Positions 9,920 through 19,049 of a stretch of DNA of 64,000 bases are shown piece after piece. Positions within the stretch are counted from its first letter, which is position 1, and the number at the start of each line of letters is the position of its first letter. The notes under the pieces are model-generated. The model saw only the letters and a program-made list of their open reading frames with translations. It was not told the DNA's origin and searched no databases. Source of the stretch: Candidatus Paraprochloron terpiosi LD05 (GTDB lineage: Bacteria > Cyanobacteriota > Cyanobacteriia > Cyanobacteriales > Prochloraceae). The translations under genes were made by a program, and so were the position numbers. Location: positions 1 to 64,000 of the forward strand of contig CP073341.1 of the NCBI GenBank assembly GCA_018141785.1. Direction: 5' to 3'.

Positions 9920-11086
9920 CTATTTCAAAAGTTTTATCACCCCAGCTAAAATATCCGCCAAGGGCTCCAGACTGTAGTGGTTGACGCACTTTTCTCTGGC
10001 TTTTTTCCCTAACTCAAGAGCGGCAGCTTCATCAGAAAAAATAGACTTAATTGCCGTAGCAATTTGGGTAGGCTCCTGAGGAGCCACCAGAAAACCTGCA
10101 TCCCCTAGAATTTCGGGAATATCCCCCACCCGGGTAGCTATAATTGGCTTCGCCATTGCCATGGCGTCTGTCAGTTTAATGGGAAATTGGGCGCGAGCAG
10201 TAGGGGTATCCCGCTGGGGCACGACGATGGCGTGAGCCGCAGCCACAACTTCCGGCATTTGCTCTTGGGGAATGGGGGGCAATTTAATCGCCCATTGCTG
10301 CCACTTAGCCATCAACTGCTCTACATAGCCGTCTTCTACCTCCCAGCCACCCACTATAACTAGCCGTAAATCTGGTCTATCTAGGTGTTCAAAGGCTGTG
10401 AAAACATCCTCCAATCCCTTGTGAGGGCGGGCAGTTCCGGGAAACATCAACACTCCATATTCCGCCAAACCGTACTTCTGCCGACAGAGTTCAGGGTCGA
10501 ACTTGGTAGGGTCAAACAAGGTTATATCTGTACCCTGGGGGAGATAAGTTCCGCCATAGCGATGTTGGAGGAATTTTGTATCTACCGTGACTCCATCGAC
10601 GCGATCGATGAGTTTTTCCATCCACTGCAAATAAAGGGGATGAGAGGGATCTCTCAAAGCGCCATCTTTTTTGAGCAAGTCCCTTGCCAATTGCTTGATA
10701 CTAGGACGATAATGCCAATTGTCACCCCCAATCCAGCTTAATTCCCAGTCATCTATATCTAAGAGAATGGGCATTCCTGACGTCAAGCGTGCCAATAAAG
10801 CCACTCCTAAGCTGGTAAGTCGGGGTTTTACGGCATAGAGGATATCGCCGTCAATCTCCCGCAGCAATTGCCTAACTGAATTTATCAATTCGGGATAATT
10901 GCAGCCTGGTACCCATTTAATGGTTAGATTGGGAGGTGGAAGGGGATAGAGATTTTCGCCGTTTCCTAAAAAGCCGAAGACCGTCACTTCGTAGGACAAC
11001 TTTTGCAAAACCCTTGCCAAAAGATAGACTCGCGTTCCTCCACCTCCAGACAGATCCGGAGCTAGAAGAGAAATTTTCTTGACCAC
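9920..11086 (-). CDS. Glycosyltransferase family 4 (GT-B fold)
   Basis: A 388-residue cytoplasmic sugar transferase. The N-terminal half shows a glycine-rich loop after LAPDLSGGGGTRVY, typical of GT-B acceptor domains. The C-terminal half shows MFPGTARPHKGLEDVFTAF and VPQRDTPTARAQFPIKLTDAMAMAKPIIAT, the nucleotide-sugar site with the E/D-x7-E-like region. The substrate cannot be read from sequence. It lies directly upstream of the ruined ABC exporter on the same strand, so both likely served one surface-glycan pathway. The start MVKKISLLAPD leaves no ambiguity. Confidence 0.85.
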   Translation of the reverse strand: MVKKISLLAPDLSGGGGTRVYLLARVLQKLSYEVTVFGFLGNGENLYPLPPPNLTIKWVPGCNYPELINSVRQLLREIDGDILYAVKPRLTSLGVALLARLTSGMPILLDIDDWELSWIGGDNWHYRPSIKQLARDLLKKDGALRDPSHPLYLQWMEKLIDRVDGVTVDTKFLQHRYGGTYLPQGTDITLFDPTKFDPELCRQKYGLAEYGVLMFPGTARPHKGLEDVFTAFEHLDRPDLRLVIVGGWEVEDGYVEQLMAKWQQWAIKLPPIPQEQMPEVVAAAHAIVVPQRDTPTARAQFPIKLTDAMAMAKPIIATRVGDIPEILGDAGFLVAPQEPTQIATAIKSIFSDEAAALELGKKAREKCVNHYSLEPLADILAGVIKLLK

Positions 11087-11202
11087 TAACCAATTAAATA
11101 GCAGGAACGACTATCCATTTTAAAGAATCTTGTAACCATTAATATAGGGCGAGTCGTTAGAGGCTAAAGTCGCCTAGTAATAGGCATTAAGACAAATAAA
11201 CC

Positions 11203-11309
11203 TCTGCTGGGTACTAGTAGCCCCTGGATAATCCAAGCACCGAAAGGAGCTGAAAGCCTGATAACCTCGAAAGAGGCTTAGATTTAACGGGGGCTGCTTA
11301 CCCAGAGCT
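11203..11309 (+). ncRNA. Structured RNA candidate, class unknown
   Basis: Bases 11207-11213 pair with 11299-11305 (CTGGGTA with TACCCAG), and 11216-11225 pair with 11289-11298 (AGTAGCCCCT with GGGGGCTGCT, with G-T pairs). This gives a closing stem of about 17 pairs around a junction. Inside are AGC-A-CC-GAAA-GG-A-GCT (about 11235-11251) and CCTC-GAAA-GAGG, both capped by GNRA-type tetraloops. I do not recognise it as RNase P, tmRNA, SRP RNA, a tRNA or a riboswitch class I can recall. The strand is a guess; hairpins form on either. Confidence 0.4.
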
Positions 11310-11578
11310 AGTGTTTATTCTTGGCATTGCTGCGATTTCGCCGGAAACAAATCGCCCGCCAACAATCTCTACGGGGCGTTTATCGATGGTTTGTTCTATC
11401 CTTGATTTGTTTTGTCTTGGCTCATTAGGTCTATCTATCCACGGGCTCTTCAGATTTACCCGATTGGGCAGCGGATGCTCCCCTGGCTTTGGAAGTTTTC
11501 TTCCCTCAAGTTGTCATCTCCAATCTTTTAATAGATGTGGAACGAAGGCGACCTCTCTTACAAGCAATTGGTTCAACT
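11309..11578 (+). pseudogene. Remnant of an unidentified membrane protein
   Basis: One frame reads LFLALLRFRRKQIARQQSLRGVYRWFVLSL, then a stop, then DLPDWAADAPLALEVFFPQVVISNLLIDVERRRPLLQAIG and a final stop. The composition looks protein-like, with a hydrophobic helix and a basic stretch, but there is no start codon context and one internal stop. I do not recognise the family. From 11640 to 11740 there is only a low-complexity run of cccatcaccca units. Confidence 0.3.
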
Positions 11579-11740
11579 TAAAATATAGCTCAAATGTATC
11601 AAACTCAATTCAAGTTCAAATATACTGGTGAAAGATGTGAGTATACAAAGATTTGAGTAATTGTTCGTTTTTCCAATCACCCCAGCTCCCCATCACCCAA
11701 TCACCCCATCTCCCCATCACCCATTGCTATAGAGGTTAAA

Positions 11741-13403
11741 ATGATTCAAATCCGTAATGCTCTCTGTTTACCGTCAGCAGACATTGAAGCCTTAATTCAA
11801 GGTAAAATGATTGTGGCCATGCCCCGGTTATTTGTCCAGCCAAAAAGAAAATTCGCACTTTATCCAATGGACACTTCAACTAACCCTGTCATTGAAGCTT
11901 GGGCAAAATGCGAACTGTGTGAGATAGTGGAAGATAAGGCAGTCTTGGATAAGATAGCCCCCCTCACTATTTGGCGAACAGAAACGGAAAATGACTGTAT
12001 TTTTCTCGCTTATCTACGGGTTTATCGGTTATCGAATCCTTTTCCAGTTCCAGGGAATAGGGGAGCAGAGGAGAAACTGGGTAAGTTTATCGGTTTACCT
12101 CAACCCCTAAATATTAACCATTCGCCACCAGTATTGAGCGATCTGCGGTAGCAGATCCGGTGTTTCACCCCGGATCGCCTCTTTAACAAACGCCAACAAC
12201 AATTACAACAGCGTTTACCCCCAGAGTATCCTATCCTTCCTCCCCAGCAGCTAAGTGTAGCCATGAATAAGCTAAAAATTCTCGAATTTTCCTTGATTGG
12301 TGTTTCCGCCATCGGTACTGTTTTCGCAGTAACCCAGCAGGAGTTTTTGCCTGCGATAACTGCTGCACCCCTGACTATAACTTCTGCTCTTAATGCCAAG
12401 CGCAAGGATCCGGAGCAGCAAAATCAAAGGACTATCACCCAAACGCAGCAATCACTCAACCCTGTTGAGAAGCCCCAACAGCAATCGGAACCAACCTTCA
12501 CGGAATTACCCCCAGAGTATCCTGGATTGGAAGAATTGCTTGATGATATCACCCCCCTCACCAAGACTAACCCAGCAGCAGCTAAATTAAAGCAAAATAT
12601 CCACTTATTCCTGGGTAGGGGTGACTGTGACTGCAAACCAAAACCACTAACTCCAGCTTGGATTGATGATATAGTTACATTAGGTAACCGGAGTGTAGAA
12701 TTAGATGAAGGAAAAAGTAATTATCAAGCGGGAACTGATTTTGAGCATATAGTGAGAGATAGCCTAAAGTTTTTAGGCTATACTATAGATGAGGCTCATA
12801 AAGGGGGGTGCAGGGGGTTTGGACTTATTTTGTTGCCAACCTTATCCTTTAGTAGGAGAGTGCAAAGCGGGAAAAAAAATTCCCAATGATACAGCGGTGC
12901 AGTTATTGAACCTAGCCACCCTCAGGTTACCACAAGAATTACTGCAAACAGCCACCAAATTAATTATCGGTCCTGGACAACCTACCCGTCAACTAGATCA
13001 AGCAGCGCAAGTACATGGTATGGCAATTATTAACCCTGAAACTCTCGAAAAGTTAGTGAGACTGCAAGCTGAATATCCCAACTCTATTGACTTATTTAAG
13101 TTAAAGGAATACCTCAAACCAGGAAAATCAGATGATGAAGTGTGTAAATATATTGAAACAGTTGATGAGCAAATTAAAGTGCGTTCCGATATAGTATAAT
13201 TAGTTAAAACATGGCTTGACAAAAGTAACTCACCTACTGTCAATCTTGAGATGTTATATGGTGCTTATATTTCCCAGTCACCTATTCCATTAAAAAAAGA
13301 GGAATTCCGGGATATCCTCCTAGAGCTTTCTTCCCCTTTAACAGGTTATTTAGGAAACTCCGGGGATGGGTTTTATTTTCTCCGTCATATAAAGAGGAAG
13401 TAG
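11741..13403 (+). pseudogene. DUF1802 / Mrr-like nuclease fusion, multiply broken
   Basis: The opening MIQIRNALCLPSADIEALIQGKMIVAMP and the segment WAKCELCEI match the cyanobacterial DUF1802 family as I recall it. The family was noted to co-occur with Mrr-type restriction nuclease domains. The C-terminal part shows GGAGGLDLF followed by VGECKAG, a GxD...ExK arrangement of that nuclease fold. Four lesions lie in one path: a TAG at 12149-12151, an in-frame 291-bp insertion (12215-12505), a frameshift in a run of six G near 12805, and a TAA at 13197-13199. After the last, the frame continues ELVKTWLDKS-like sequence to 13403. The role as a restriction factor is inferred from the family and is surely lost. 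Confidence 0.75.
12215..12523 (+). mobile_element. 291-bp in-frame insertion with 18-bp direct repeats
   Basis: The 18-mer ttacccccagagtatcct is present at 12215-12232 and again at 12506-12523, exactly 291 bases apart (97 codons). Between them lies a membrane-hairpin module (MNKLKILEFSLIGVSAIG...) clearly homologous to the start of the coiled-coil gene at 16862-17135. Removing one repeat plus the insert restores a smooth protein (QQRLPPEYPGLEELL). The layout resembles an insertion with target duplication, though 18 bp is unusually long and no transposase is involved. Confidence 0.8.
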
Positions 13404-13699
13404 GGTGGACATTACCCACCACGCCCGAATAAAACCCCTGCTTGGGTTTACATTTCCCTACAGGCTAACATCTATCTAAGTAATACCACATTAAACAGGA
13501 GAGACTATGGCGGGAGAAGTCGGTAGCTTATTAAGGGCGTTGGAACGATTAGTGAAGTTTTGCTCAAACGAGCCATTCTCTTTTCACTAGATTAGTATAG
13601 AGGTAAGGTGGGCAATATTGTAAAGAAGTTGAAGCCAACATGTTAAATTAGTATCGGTATTACCCACCCTACTCTGCGCCGGAGCGCCTCTGGGTGAAA
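13404..13699. other. Gap with a small palindromic element (13603-13672)
   Basis: The arms gtaaggtgggcaatat (13603-13618) and ggtattacccaccctac (ending 13672) form terminal inverted repeats of a 70-bp MITE-like unit. Related gtgggcaatgcccaccctac sequences lie at 18709, 40048, 59411 and 63704. A 27-codon ORF at 13507-13590 (MAGEVGSLL...) is too short to support. Confidence 0.55.
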
Positions 13700-14704
13700 C
13701 TAAAACTGCCTGAGAAAGCGCAAATCGCTATTATACAAACGGCGAATATCGTCAATTTGGTGCAATACCATAGCAAATCTTTCCACTCCGAAACCAGCAG
13801 CAAAACCAGTGTATACTTCTGGATCGTAACCCACAGCTGTCAGCACATTGGGATCAACCATACCACACCCCATTACCTCCAACCATTTACCTTTCCACTG
13901 CATATCCACTTCCGCTGAAGGTTCCGTAAAAGGGAAATAACTAGCTCGAAATTGCAATACCAAATCTGGTCCGAACATTTGGCGCAAAAACTCTTTAATG
14001 GTTCCTTTTAAGTCACTAAAAGTCAATCCTTTGTCCACTGCTAGCATCTCCACCTGATGAAACACCGCTGAGTGGGTGGCATCCACTGTATCCCGACGAT
14101 AAACTCTCCCGGGAGCGACAATGCGAATGGGGGGTTGGTGCTCTTCCATATAGCGGATTTGCACGGAAGATGTGTGGGTGCGCAACAGGTTACCCTCGGA
14201 GAGATAAAATGTATCTTGCATGTCCCGGGCTGGATGATCATCCGGGGTATTCAGGGCTTCAAAATTGTAGTAATCTGTCTCTATTTGAGGTCCTTCGGCT
14301 ACGGTATAACCCAACCCGACGAAAATATCCAAAACCTTGTCTATAGTGGCATTGAGAGGATGAACACGACCTAGGGGACGTCTAACTCCCGGTATAGTTA
14401 CGTCCAGAGTTTCCTTTTCTAACTGGGCTTCAATCTTAGCTGCTTCTAGTTCCTGTCGCCGCGCTCCTAGACTTTCTTGGACCTTTTCTTTGACAACATT
14501 TGCAAAAGCGCCAATGGGGGGTCGTTTTTCCTTGCTCAATTTGCCCATACCGCGCAAAATTTGCGACAGCTGGCCTTTTTTGCCTAGGTACGCTACTCGC
14601 AACTCCTCTAAACTTGGGAGAGAGGAGGTAGCGGCGATCGCCTCGGTTGCTGAACTTTGCAGTTCCTGTAGTTGACTTTCGATTTGGTTGGGATTGAGGG
14701 TCAT
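13700..14704 (-). CDS. pheS: Phenylalanyl-tRNA synthetase alpha subunit
   Basis: Catalytic subunit of the alpha2-beta2 class II enzyme that charges tRNA-Phe. It is 334 residues, a normal length. The N-terminal coiled coil is followed by the class II core: [13 protein letters not shown] near motif 1/2, [21 protein letters not shown], and motif 3 [22 protein letters not shown] near the C-terminus. The partner pheT lies about 17 kb away at 31793, so the two genes are unlinked, as is usual in cyanobacteria. It diverges from surE across 68 bases, a shared promoter region. Confidence 0.97.
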   Translation of the reverse strand: MTLNPNQIESQLQELQSSATEAIAATSSLPSLEELRVAYLGKKGQLSQILRGMGKLSKEKRPPIGAFANVVKEKVQESLGARRQELEAAKIEAQLEKETLDVTIPGVRRPLGRVHPLNATIDKVLDIFVGLGYTVAEGPQIETDYYNFEALNTPDDHPARDMQDTFYLSEGNLLRTHTSSVQIRYMEEHQPPIRIVAPGRVYRRDTVDATHSAVFHQVEMLAVDKGLTFSDLKGTIKEFLRQMFGPDLVLQFRASYFPFTEPSAEVDMQWKGKWLEVMGCGMVDPNVLTAVGYDPEVYTGFAAGFGVERFAMVLHQIDDIRRLYNSDLRFLRQF

Positions 14705-14772
14705 TCTAAGTTATTGTGCATTTACCTAATAATAAGAAAAAAGAGTGCAACATTTAACCTCCTACTTTACCT

Positions 14773-15603
14773 ATGACTGATAGAATCAAATTGCTCATTA
14801 GCAACGATGATGGTATCTTTGCTTTGGGGGTACGTACTCTCGCTAACACCTTAGCAGCAGCAGGTTACGACGTTACCGTAGTCTGTCCCGATGGGGAACG
14901 CTCAGCCTCAGGACACGGACTAACTATTCACCAACCTATTCGGGCTGAAATCGTGGATTCTATCTTTCACCCCTCTGTAACAGCTTGGTCTTGTTCCGGA
15001 ACCCCGGTAGATTGTGTTAAATTAGCTCTCAGCGCCATTTTGGAGCAGAAACCCGATTTTGTCCTCGCTGGAATTAACCACGGTTCTAACCTGGGCACAG
15101 ATATCCTCTATTCCGGTACGGTTGCAGCAGCCATGGAAGGAACTGTTGAAGGTATTCCCAGTCTTGCCCTCAGTTTAGCCCATTATACCTCTAAGGAGTT
15201 CCAAACTGCTGCTGATTTTGCTGGCACAAAACTTGCGCAACTAACCCAAAACCCCCTCCCAGAACCCACTTTATTGAATATTAACGTCCCCCCAGTAGCA
15301 GAAGAAGAAATTGCTGGGGTAGCGATTACTCGTCAGGGAATGCGACGCTATAGGGAAAATTTCCAACAGCGGTGCGATCCCAGAGGCAGAAGTTATTATT
15401 GGTTAGCAGGGGAGGTGATTGAAGAAATGGAACAACCAGAAAACTTGCTCTTACCCCATTCTATTCCTACAGACGTCCAAGCAATTCGCGATAATTATAT
15501 TAGCATTACCCCCCTGCAACACAATCTCACTGACGTTCGTACTGTCAAATTCTTAGAGGAAAAGAAAAAGTCTAGAAGTAGGAATTTAGAGAAAGAAGAT
15601 TGA
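14773..15603 (+). CDS. surE: 5'/3'-nucleotidase SurE
   Basis: Metal-dependent nucleoside monophosphatase. Residues [14 protein letters not shown] (7-20) carry the paired Asp ligands. [12 protein letters not shown] and [25 protein letters not shown] supply the remaining metal-site Asn and Ser. The C-terminal [22 protein letters not shown] is also family-typical. At 276 residues it is slightly longer than the E. coli enzyme because of a basic tail. It is followed 45 bases on by the SLH lipoprotein on the same strand. Confidence 0.95.
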   Translation: MTDRIKLLISNDDGIFALGVRTLANTLAAAGYDVTVVCPDGERSASGHGLTIHQPIRAEIVDSIFHPSVTAWSCSGTPVDCVKLALSAILEQKPDFVLAGINHGSNLGTDILYSGTVAAAMEGTVEGIPSLALSLAHYTSKEFQTAADFAGTKLAQLTQNPLPEPTLLNINVPPVAEEEIAGVAITRQGMRRYRENFQQRCDPRGRSYYWLAGEVIEEMEQPENLLLPHSIPTDVQAIRDNYISITPLQHNLTDVRTVKFLEEKKKSRSRNLEKED

Positions 15604-15647
15604 CAGTGATTGGTTTTAGTCCCCTCCTGTGTTAAATTAGAAGTATA

Positions 15648-16781
15648 TTGTTACCCCCTATCACCGTGTTACTCAACCGTTTACCTATACTTATTTCTCT
15701 CTTAGCTATTTTAACTGCTTGTAGCGGCAATAAGGCAGTGGAAGATTTGTTAAAACCAGATCCAAAGCTAGAAAGAACCCCACCTCCAAGCCAAAAAGCG
15801 AAACTACCATCAGATTTTCCTGAAGCTATTCCCCGTTACCCAGAGGCAGAATTTCTCACCACCAAGAGGGAGGAAACGGGGGAAGTAGAAACCACTTGGC
15901 AGTCTACAGCTACCGGGAAGGAAATCGTCAGTTACTATCAAGATACATTACCTGCTAGAAAGTGGCAACTGGAAAAGTTAGATAATAGCAAATTTGCCTT
16001 AGCAGCCAGAAAAGATAATCTGGAATTAAAACTATTCTTTCCTCTTTCTGCTCCCGGGACATTTGCCCTTCAATATCACCTTAAGGCACAAAATCCCCCC
16101 GACATATCCGAACCCACTATAACTCGTCCTCCTATAGATAGTGAAAGAATACCAGAGATTTATCGTAGTTATTTAGAAGATTTAGTTGGGTTGGGTATTC
16201 TGAGCAACACTTTTGATTTTAAACCCAATGAAGCAATTTCCCGACGAGAGTTCGCTCGCTGGTTAGTTACCGCCAACAATCGCATTTTTGCTGATATTCC
16301 CAGTAAGCAAATACGTTTAGCAGTTCCCAGCTCCACTTCAGTCTTTAAAGATGTTAACACCACAGATCCTGATTTTCCCCAGATCCAAGGGTTAGCAGAA
16401 GCGGGGTTAATTCCTTCCCCCCTCACGGTGGGTACCTCTTCCCTTCTATTTCGTCCCGACGCTCCCCTAACCAGAGAAAAATTGATTCTCTGGAAAGTAC
16501 CTCTGGATACTCGCCAAGGTTTACCTCCTGCGGATATTGAGACCATTAAGCAAACCTGGGGCTTTATTGATAGTAACAAAATCGACCCCAAGGTTCTGTC
16601 TAGTTTCTATGCAGATTTCCAAAATGGGGAAAGGGCTATAGTGCGGCGAGTGTTTGGCTATATTACCCTCTTACAACCGAAGAAACCCGTCACGAGGGCA
16701 GAAGCTGCGGCTGCACTCTGGTATTTTGGGAATTTGGCAGAAGGGCGATCGGCTGCTGAGGTTTTGCAATTGCAAAATTAG
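15648..16781 (+). CDS. SLH-domain lipoprotein
   Basis: Probable envelope-anchored protein. The N-terminus (LLNRLPILISLLAILTACSG) is a lipoprotein signal with lipobox LTAC. The frame opens at a TTG (15648); a GTG at 15666 gives a more usual signal length, and neither has a clear ribosome site. A Lys/Pro-rich linker leads to a domain of about 100 residues. Two S-layer-homology-like repeats follow: ILSNTFDFKPNEAISRREFARWLV (about 190-215) and a second with RPDAPLTREKLILWKV. Such repeats bind peptidoglycan-linked polymer in cyanobacteria. The molecular role is unknown. Confidence 0.75.
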   Translation: MLPPITVLLNRLPILISLLAILTACSGNKAVEDLLKPDPKLERTPPPSQKAKLPSDFPEAIPRYPEAEFLTTKREETGEVETTWQSTATGKEIVSYYQDTLPARKWQLEKLDNSKFALAARKDNLELKLFFPLSAPGTFALQYHLKAQNPPDISEPTITRPPIDSERIPEIYRSYLEDLVGLGILSNTFDFKPNEAISRREFARWLVTANNRIFADIPSKQIRLAVPSSTSVFKDVNTTDPDFPQIQGLAEAGLIPSPLTVGTSSLLFRPDAPLTREKLILWKVPLDTRQGLPPADIETIKQTWGFIDSNKIDPKVLSSFYADFQNGERAIVRRVFGYITLLQPKKPVTRAEAAAALWYFGNLAEGRSAAEVLQLQN

Positions 16782-16787
16782 TTTAGT

Positions 16788-16817
16788 TTCACGCAGAGGC
16801 GCAGAGACGCAAAGGAA
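16788..16817. repeat. Dispersed repeat, cgcagaggcgcagagacgcaaag family
   Basis: The unit tttcacgcagaggcgcagagacgcaaagg belongs to a family with other members at 20508-20530, 26570-26665, 45056-45150, 47102-47195, 52270-52305 and 59355. Paired copies elsewhere sit head to head as arms of palindromic elements; here only one arm is clear. Confidence 0.75.
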
Positions 16818-16889
16818 GATTATCGAGGCTACCACAATTGGGTTATTCTGGGAGTATGCTATTTTTCCTCCCCAGTAGCAAGTACAGCC

Positions 16890-18074
16890 ATGAGTAAAAC
16901 CCACAGGCTAGAAATTATCGAATTTTCCTTGATTGGTGTTTCCGCCATCGGTACTTTTTTCGCAGTAACCCAGCAGGCGTTTTTGGCTGCGGTAACTGCT
17001 CCCCTGACTATAACTTGTGCCCTTAATGTCCTGAATCGCAAGCATTTGGATCGATTGGGGCAGCAAAATCAAGGGACTATCACCCAAATGCAGCAACTAC
17101 TCAACCCCGTTGGGGAGCGCCAACAGCAATTGGAGCTGCTGCTGCAAGAAGCTAATTCGGACACAGTAGAGCAGTTCGAGGAATTGGAACGAACTCTCAC
17201 TGAACGGCAAAACCAACTGGAAAGTTCCACTACAGAACAGATTAAACATTTAACCGAAAGTCAAACTAGAGCACAGCAAACTATTGCCGCGTTACAAACA
17301 ACAGTTGAGCGCCAAACTAGCTCTCTGGAAGGATTGATTCAATCTCTGAGGGAGGAGCAAAATAAACTGGGGGATACCATGGGAGAAATGAGCAGTCAAA
17401 CTCAAGAACAGATCTTAGAATTACAAGAAGCAAATGCTGAATATCTCCAATTAATCCAAAATCTGCATCAATATCAAATCAAGTTGGAAACGAAAACAGG
17501 ACATCTCAATCAATTAATCGAAGCAATTAACCAATATCAAAACAAACTGGAAACAAAAATACAGCACGAGATTGAAGATATTAAAGAAGAGTTAAGGCAA
17601 GTTTTGCATTTAATGGATGGGAGTGACAACAACCACAGGTCACTAAAAGCAGAATTGCAGGAAGAATTGACTCAATTAAAGGAAGGTTTTGGCAAATATC
17701 CCCAACTAATTGAAGCGGTGAGTAAAAATCAAAATAAGCTGAAAACCGAGGCCCAGAGACAAATTGACCAAGTCAAAGCAGAACTGAATCAACTACCCCC
17801 ATTAATTACATCTCTAAGAGATAGTCAAAACGAACGGTCCCAAGAAATCCAACGGGTAAATCTCCAATTCCAACAGCAAATTCAAGCTACCAAGGAGTCT
17901 TTAGCCCAATTAGCTCAATTGCCGCAATTAATCGAATCCATCGCCGATCGCCAAAAGCAATTAGAAATCATGACCCAACAAGTAAATCCCCAAACTCAAC
18001 AACAAATTGATGAGCTAAAAGGGGCATTTTGGCTCATTGGTCGGGGAATATTTGGTCAAAATAACGATAATTAG
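16890..18074 (+). CDS. Membrane-anchored coiled-coil protein
   Basis: Unrecognised family; 394 residues. Two closely spaced hydrophobic segments (about 9-28 and 30-47) form a membrane hairpin. The rest is almost all Gln/Glu/Leu heptad-like sequence predicted to be a long coiled coil, with internal repeats such as LIEAINQYQNKLETKI and LIEAVSKNQNKLKTEA. It ends GAFWLIGRGIFGQNNDN. Parts of this gene have been copied elsewhere: its first ~270 bases into the DUF1802 gene (12233-12495), and bases about 17447-17580 next to the HicB remnant (18510-18645). A structural or tethering role is plausible, but nothing shows a catalytic function. Confidence 0.7.
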   Translation: MSKTHRLEIIEFSLIGVSAIGTFFAVTQQAFLAAVTAPLTITCALNVLNRKHLDRLGQQNQGTITQMQQLLNPVGERQQQLELLLQEANSDTVEQFEELERTLTERQNQLESSTTEQIKHLTESQTRAQQTIAALQTTVERQTSSLEGLIQSLREEQNKLGDTMGEMSSQTQEQILELQEANAEYLQLIQNLHQYQIKLETKTGHLNQLIEAINQYQNKLETKIQHEIEDIKEELRQVLHLMDGSDNNHRSLKAELQEELTQLKEGFGKYPQLIEAVSKNQNKLKTEAQRQIDQVKAELNQLPPLITSLRDSQNERSQEIQRVNLQFQQQIQATKESLAQLAQLPQLIESIADRQKQLEIMTQQVNPQTQQQIDELKGAFWLIGRGIFGQNNDN

Positions 18075-18098
18075 CTATCATACTGCTCTAGTGGGTAG

Positions 18099-18335
18099 GG
18101 GGAGTCATTTCGACCTAGTTGCTTCAGAAAAGTTGCGCGGATGTTGCAAAAAGCTGGATTTACACTACTACCCAAACGTGGCAAGGGCAGCCATTCTTAC
18201 TGGGTTCATGTTCTCTTACCAAAGCCAATTGTTTTGTCTGGAAAAGATGGAAAGGACGCAAAACCCTACCAAGAACAAAAAGTCATGGATGTATTGAACA
18301 ATTTAGAGCAGAACCAAAAGAAAGAAAAACCATGA
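18099..18335 (+). pseudogene. HicA-type toxin, N-terminally degraded
   Basis: The frame reads VARMLQKAGFTLLPKRGKGSHSYWVH...VLSGKDGKDAKPYQEQKV. This is the double-stranded-RNA-binding-like fold of HicA mRNA interferases, with the GSH motif carrying the catalytic His. The expected first ~20 residues are garbled (SFRPSCFRK) and have no start before a stop at 18096. Translation could begin only at the internal ATG 18141, giving 64 residues. Its stop overlaps the hicB start as ATGA (18332-18335), the normal coupled layout. Toxicity is probably lost. Confidence 0.7.
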
Positions 18336-18512
18336 AATATAGCATTTTAATTCAGTGGTCTGACCCTGAGTTTGCCCGAATGGGGAGAGTTCGTATCGAC
18401 TCATAGGGATACCTATGAGGAAGCCTTGGAGCAGGCTAAAGAAGTTTTAGCTGATCTGATCTATGGTTATGAGCAAACTGGAAAGCCTCCACCAGAGCCC
18501 AAAATATTGCCA
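18332..18512 (+). pseudogene. HicB-type antitoxin, frameshifted and truncated
   Basis: It begins MKYSILIQWSDPE and resumes in another frame as LPEWGEFVSTHRDTYEEALEQAKEVLADLIYGYEQTGKP. This is the HicB partial RNase-H fold with its LPEW/YEEA signature. About six residues expected between the two parts are missing along with the frame. After PEPKIL the sequence switches to DNA copied from the coiled-coil gene, so any DNA-binding tail is gone. With the decayed hicA in front it is the relic of a toxin-antitoxin pair. Confidence 0.7.
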
Positions 18513-18645
18513 GTAATTCATCCAAAATTTGCATCAATCTCAAAGCACATTGGACACAAAAATAAGACATGTCAATCAATCAATTCAAGCAATTAACCAA
18601 TATCAAAACAAACTGGAAAGCAAAATACAAGAAGAGCTGACTGAA
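18510..18645 (+). repeat. Copy of an internal part of the coiled-coil gene
   Basis: Bases 18510-18645 align with 17447-17580 through landmarks such as ccaaaatttgcatcaat, gacatgtcaatcaatcaatt and aagcaattaaccaatatcaa. One frame reads QAINQYQNKLESKIQEEL. The copy replaces the end of hicB. From 18650 to 18737 I see no gene. Confidence 0.8.
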
Positions 18646-18737
18646 TTAGGGTAAAGTTTGGGCAAATTAAAGTTTCCCAAGATTTTTTAGAACATTTATT
18701 ACCAGTGTCTCTGGTGGTGGGAGATGCCCACCTTACT

Positions 18738-18950
18738 TTAGGTGATAACTTCTACTTCATCCTCCTTAAGATGAGCGGAAAATTTTGGCTCTAATTCAAC
18801 TACAATGGGTAAATTAGCAGTAATTGGTTTGCCGATAATGTTAATCACTTCCCCTGACATTCCTTGAAGCTGGAAAGGTTCTTTTTTATGCTTAGGTTTG
18901 TGGTACACAATAACAGATTTAATGACACGAACGCGATCGCCGACTTTCAT
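18738..18950 (-). CDS. ftrV: Ferredoxin-thioredoxin reductase variable chain
   Basis: Small alpha (variable) subunit of the heterodimer that passes electrons from ferredoxin to thioredoxin and links photosynthesis to enzyme redox control. The 70-residue beta-barrel protein begins MKVGDRVRVIKSVIVYHKPKH. It contains GMSGEVINI, PITANLPIVVEL and KFSAHLKEDEVEVI, all typical of FtrV. The catalytic iron-sulfur subunit FtrC is not in the window. It diverges from the PLP decarboxylase with 99 bases between. Confidence 0.92.
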   Translation of the reverse strand: MKVGDRVRVIKSVIVYHKPKHKKEPFQLQGMSGEVINIIGKPITANLPIVVELEPKFSAHLKEDEVEVIT

Positions 18951-19049
18951 ATAAACTTCCTAATTGTTCTGGTTCTTTAAAGTACTCCTTCTCATTGTGC
19001 CACACAATGGGTTCTGTGGTGTGGTAGAATAGGAAATGGGAAAAAGCTC

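Noticed and set aside
11160..11310. tRNA, tmRNA or RNase P RNA in the structured interval
   Set aside because: No T-loop GGTTCGA-type motif, no CCA acceptor, and none of the recalled conserved cores of tmRNA or RNase P RNA.
11311..11631. 106-codon plus-strand frame
   Set aside because: The protein-like signal in this interval is in another frame (remnant listed); this frame has biased chance composition.
13507..13590. 27-codon frame MAGEVGSLLRALERL
   Set aside because: Too short and without a recognisable family; it lies among palindromic repeats.
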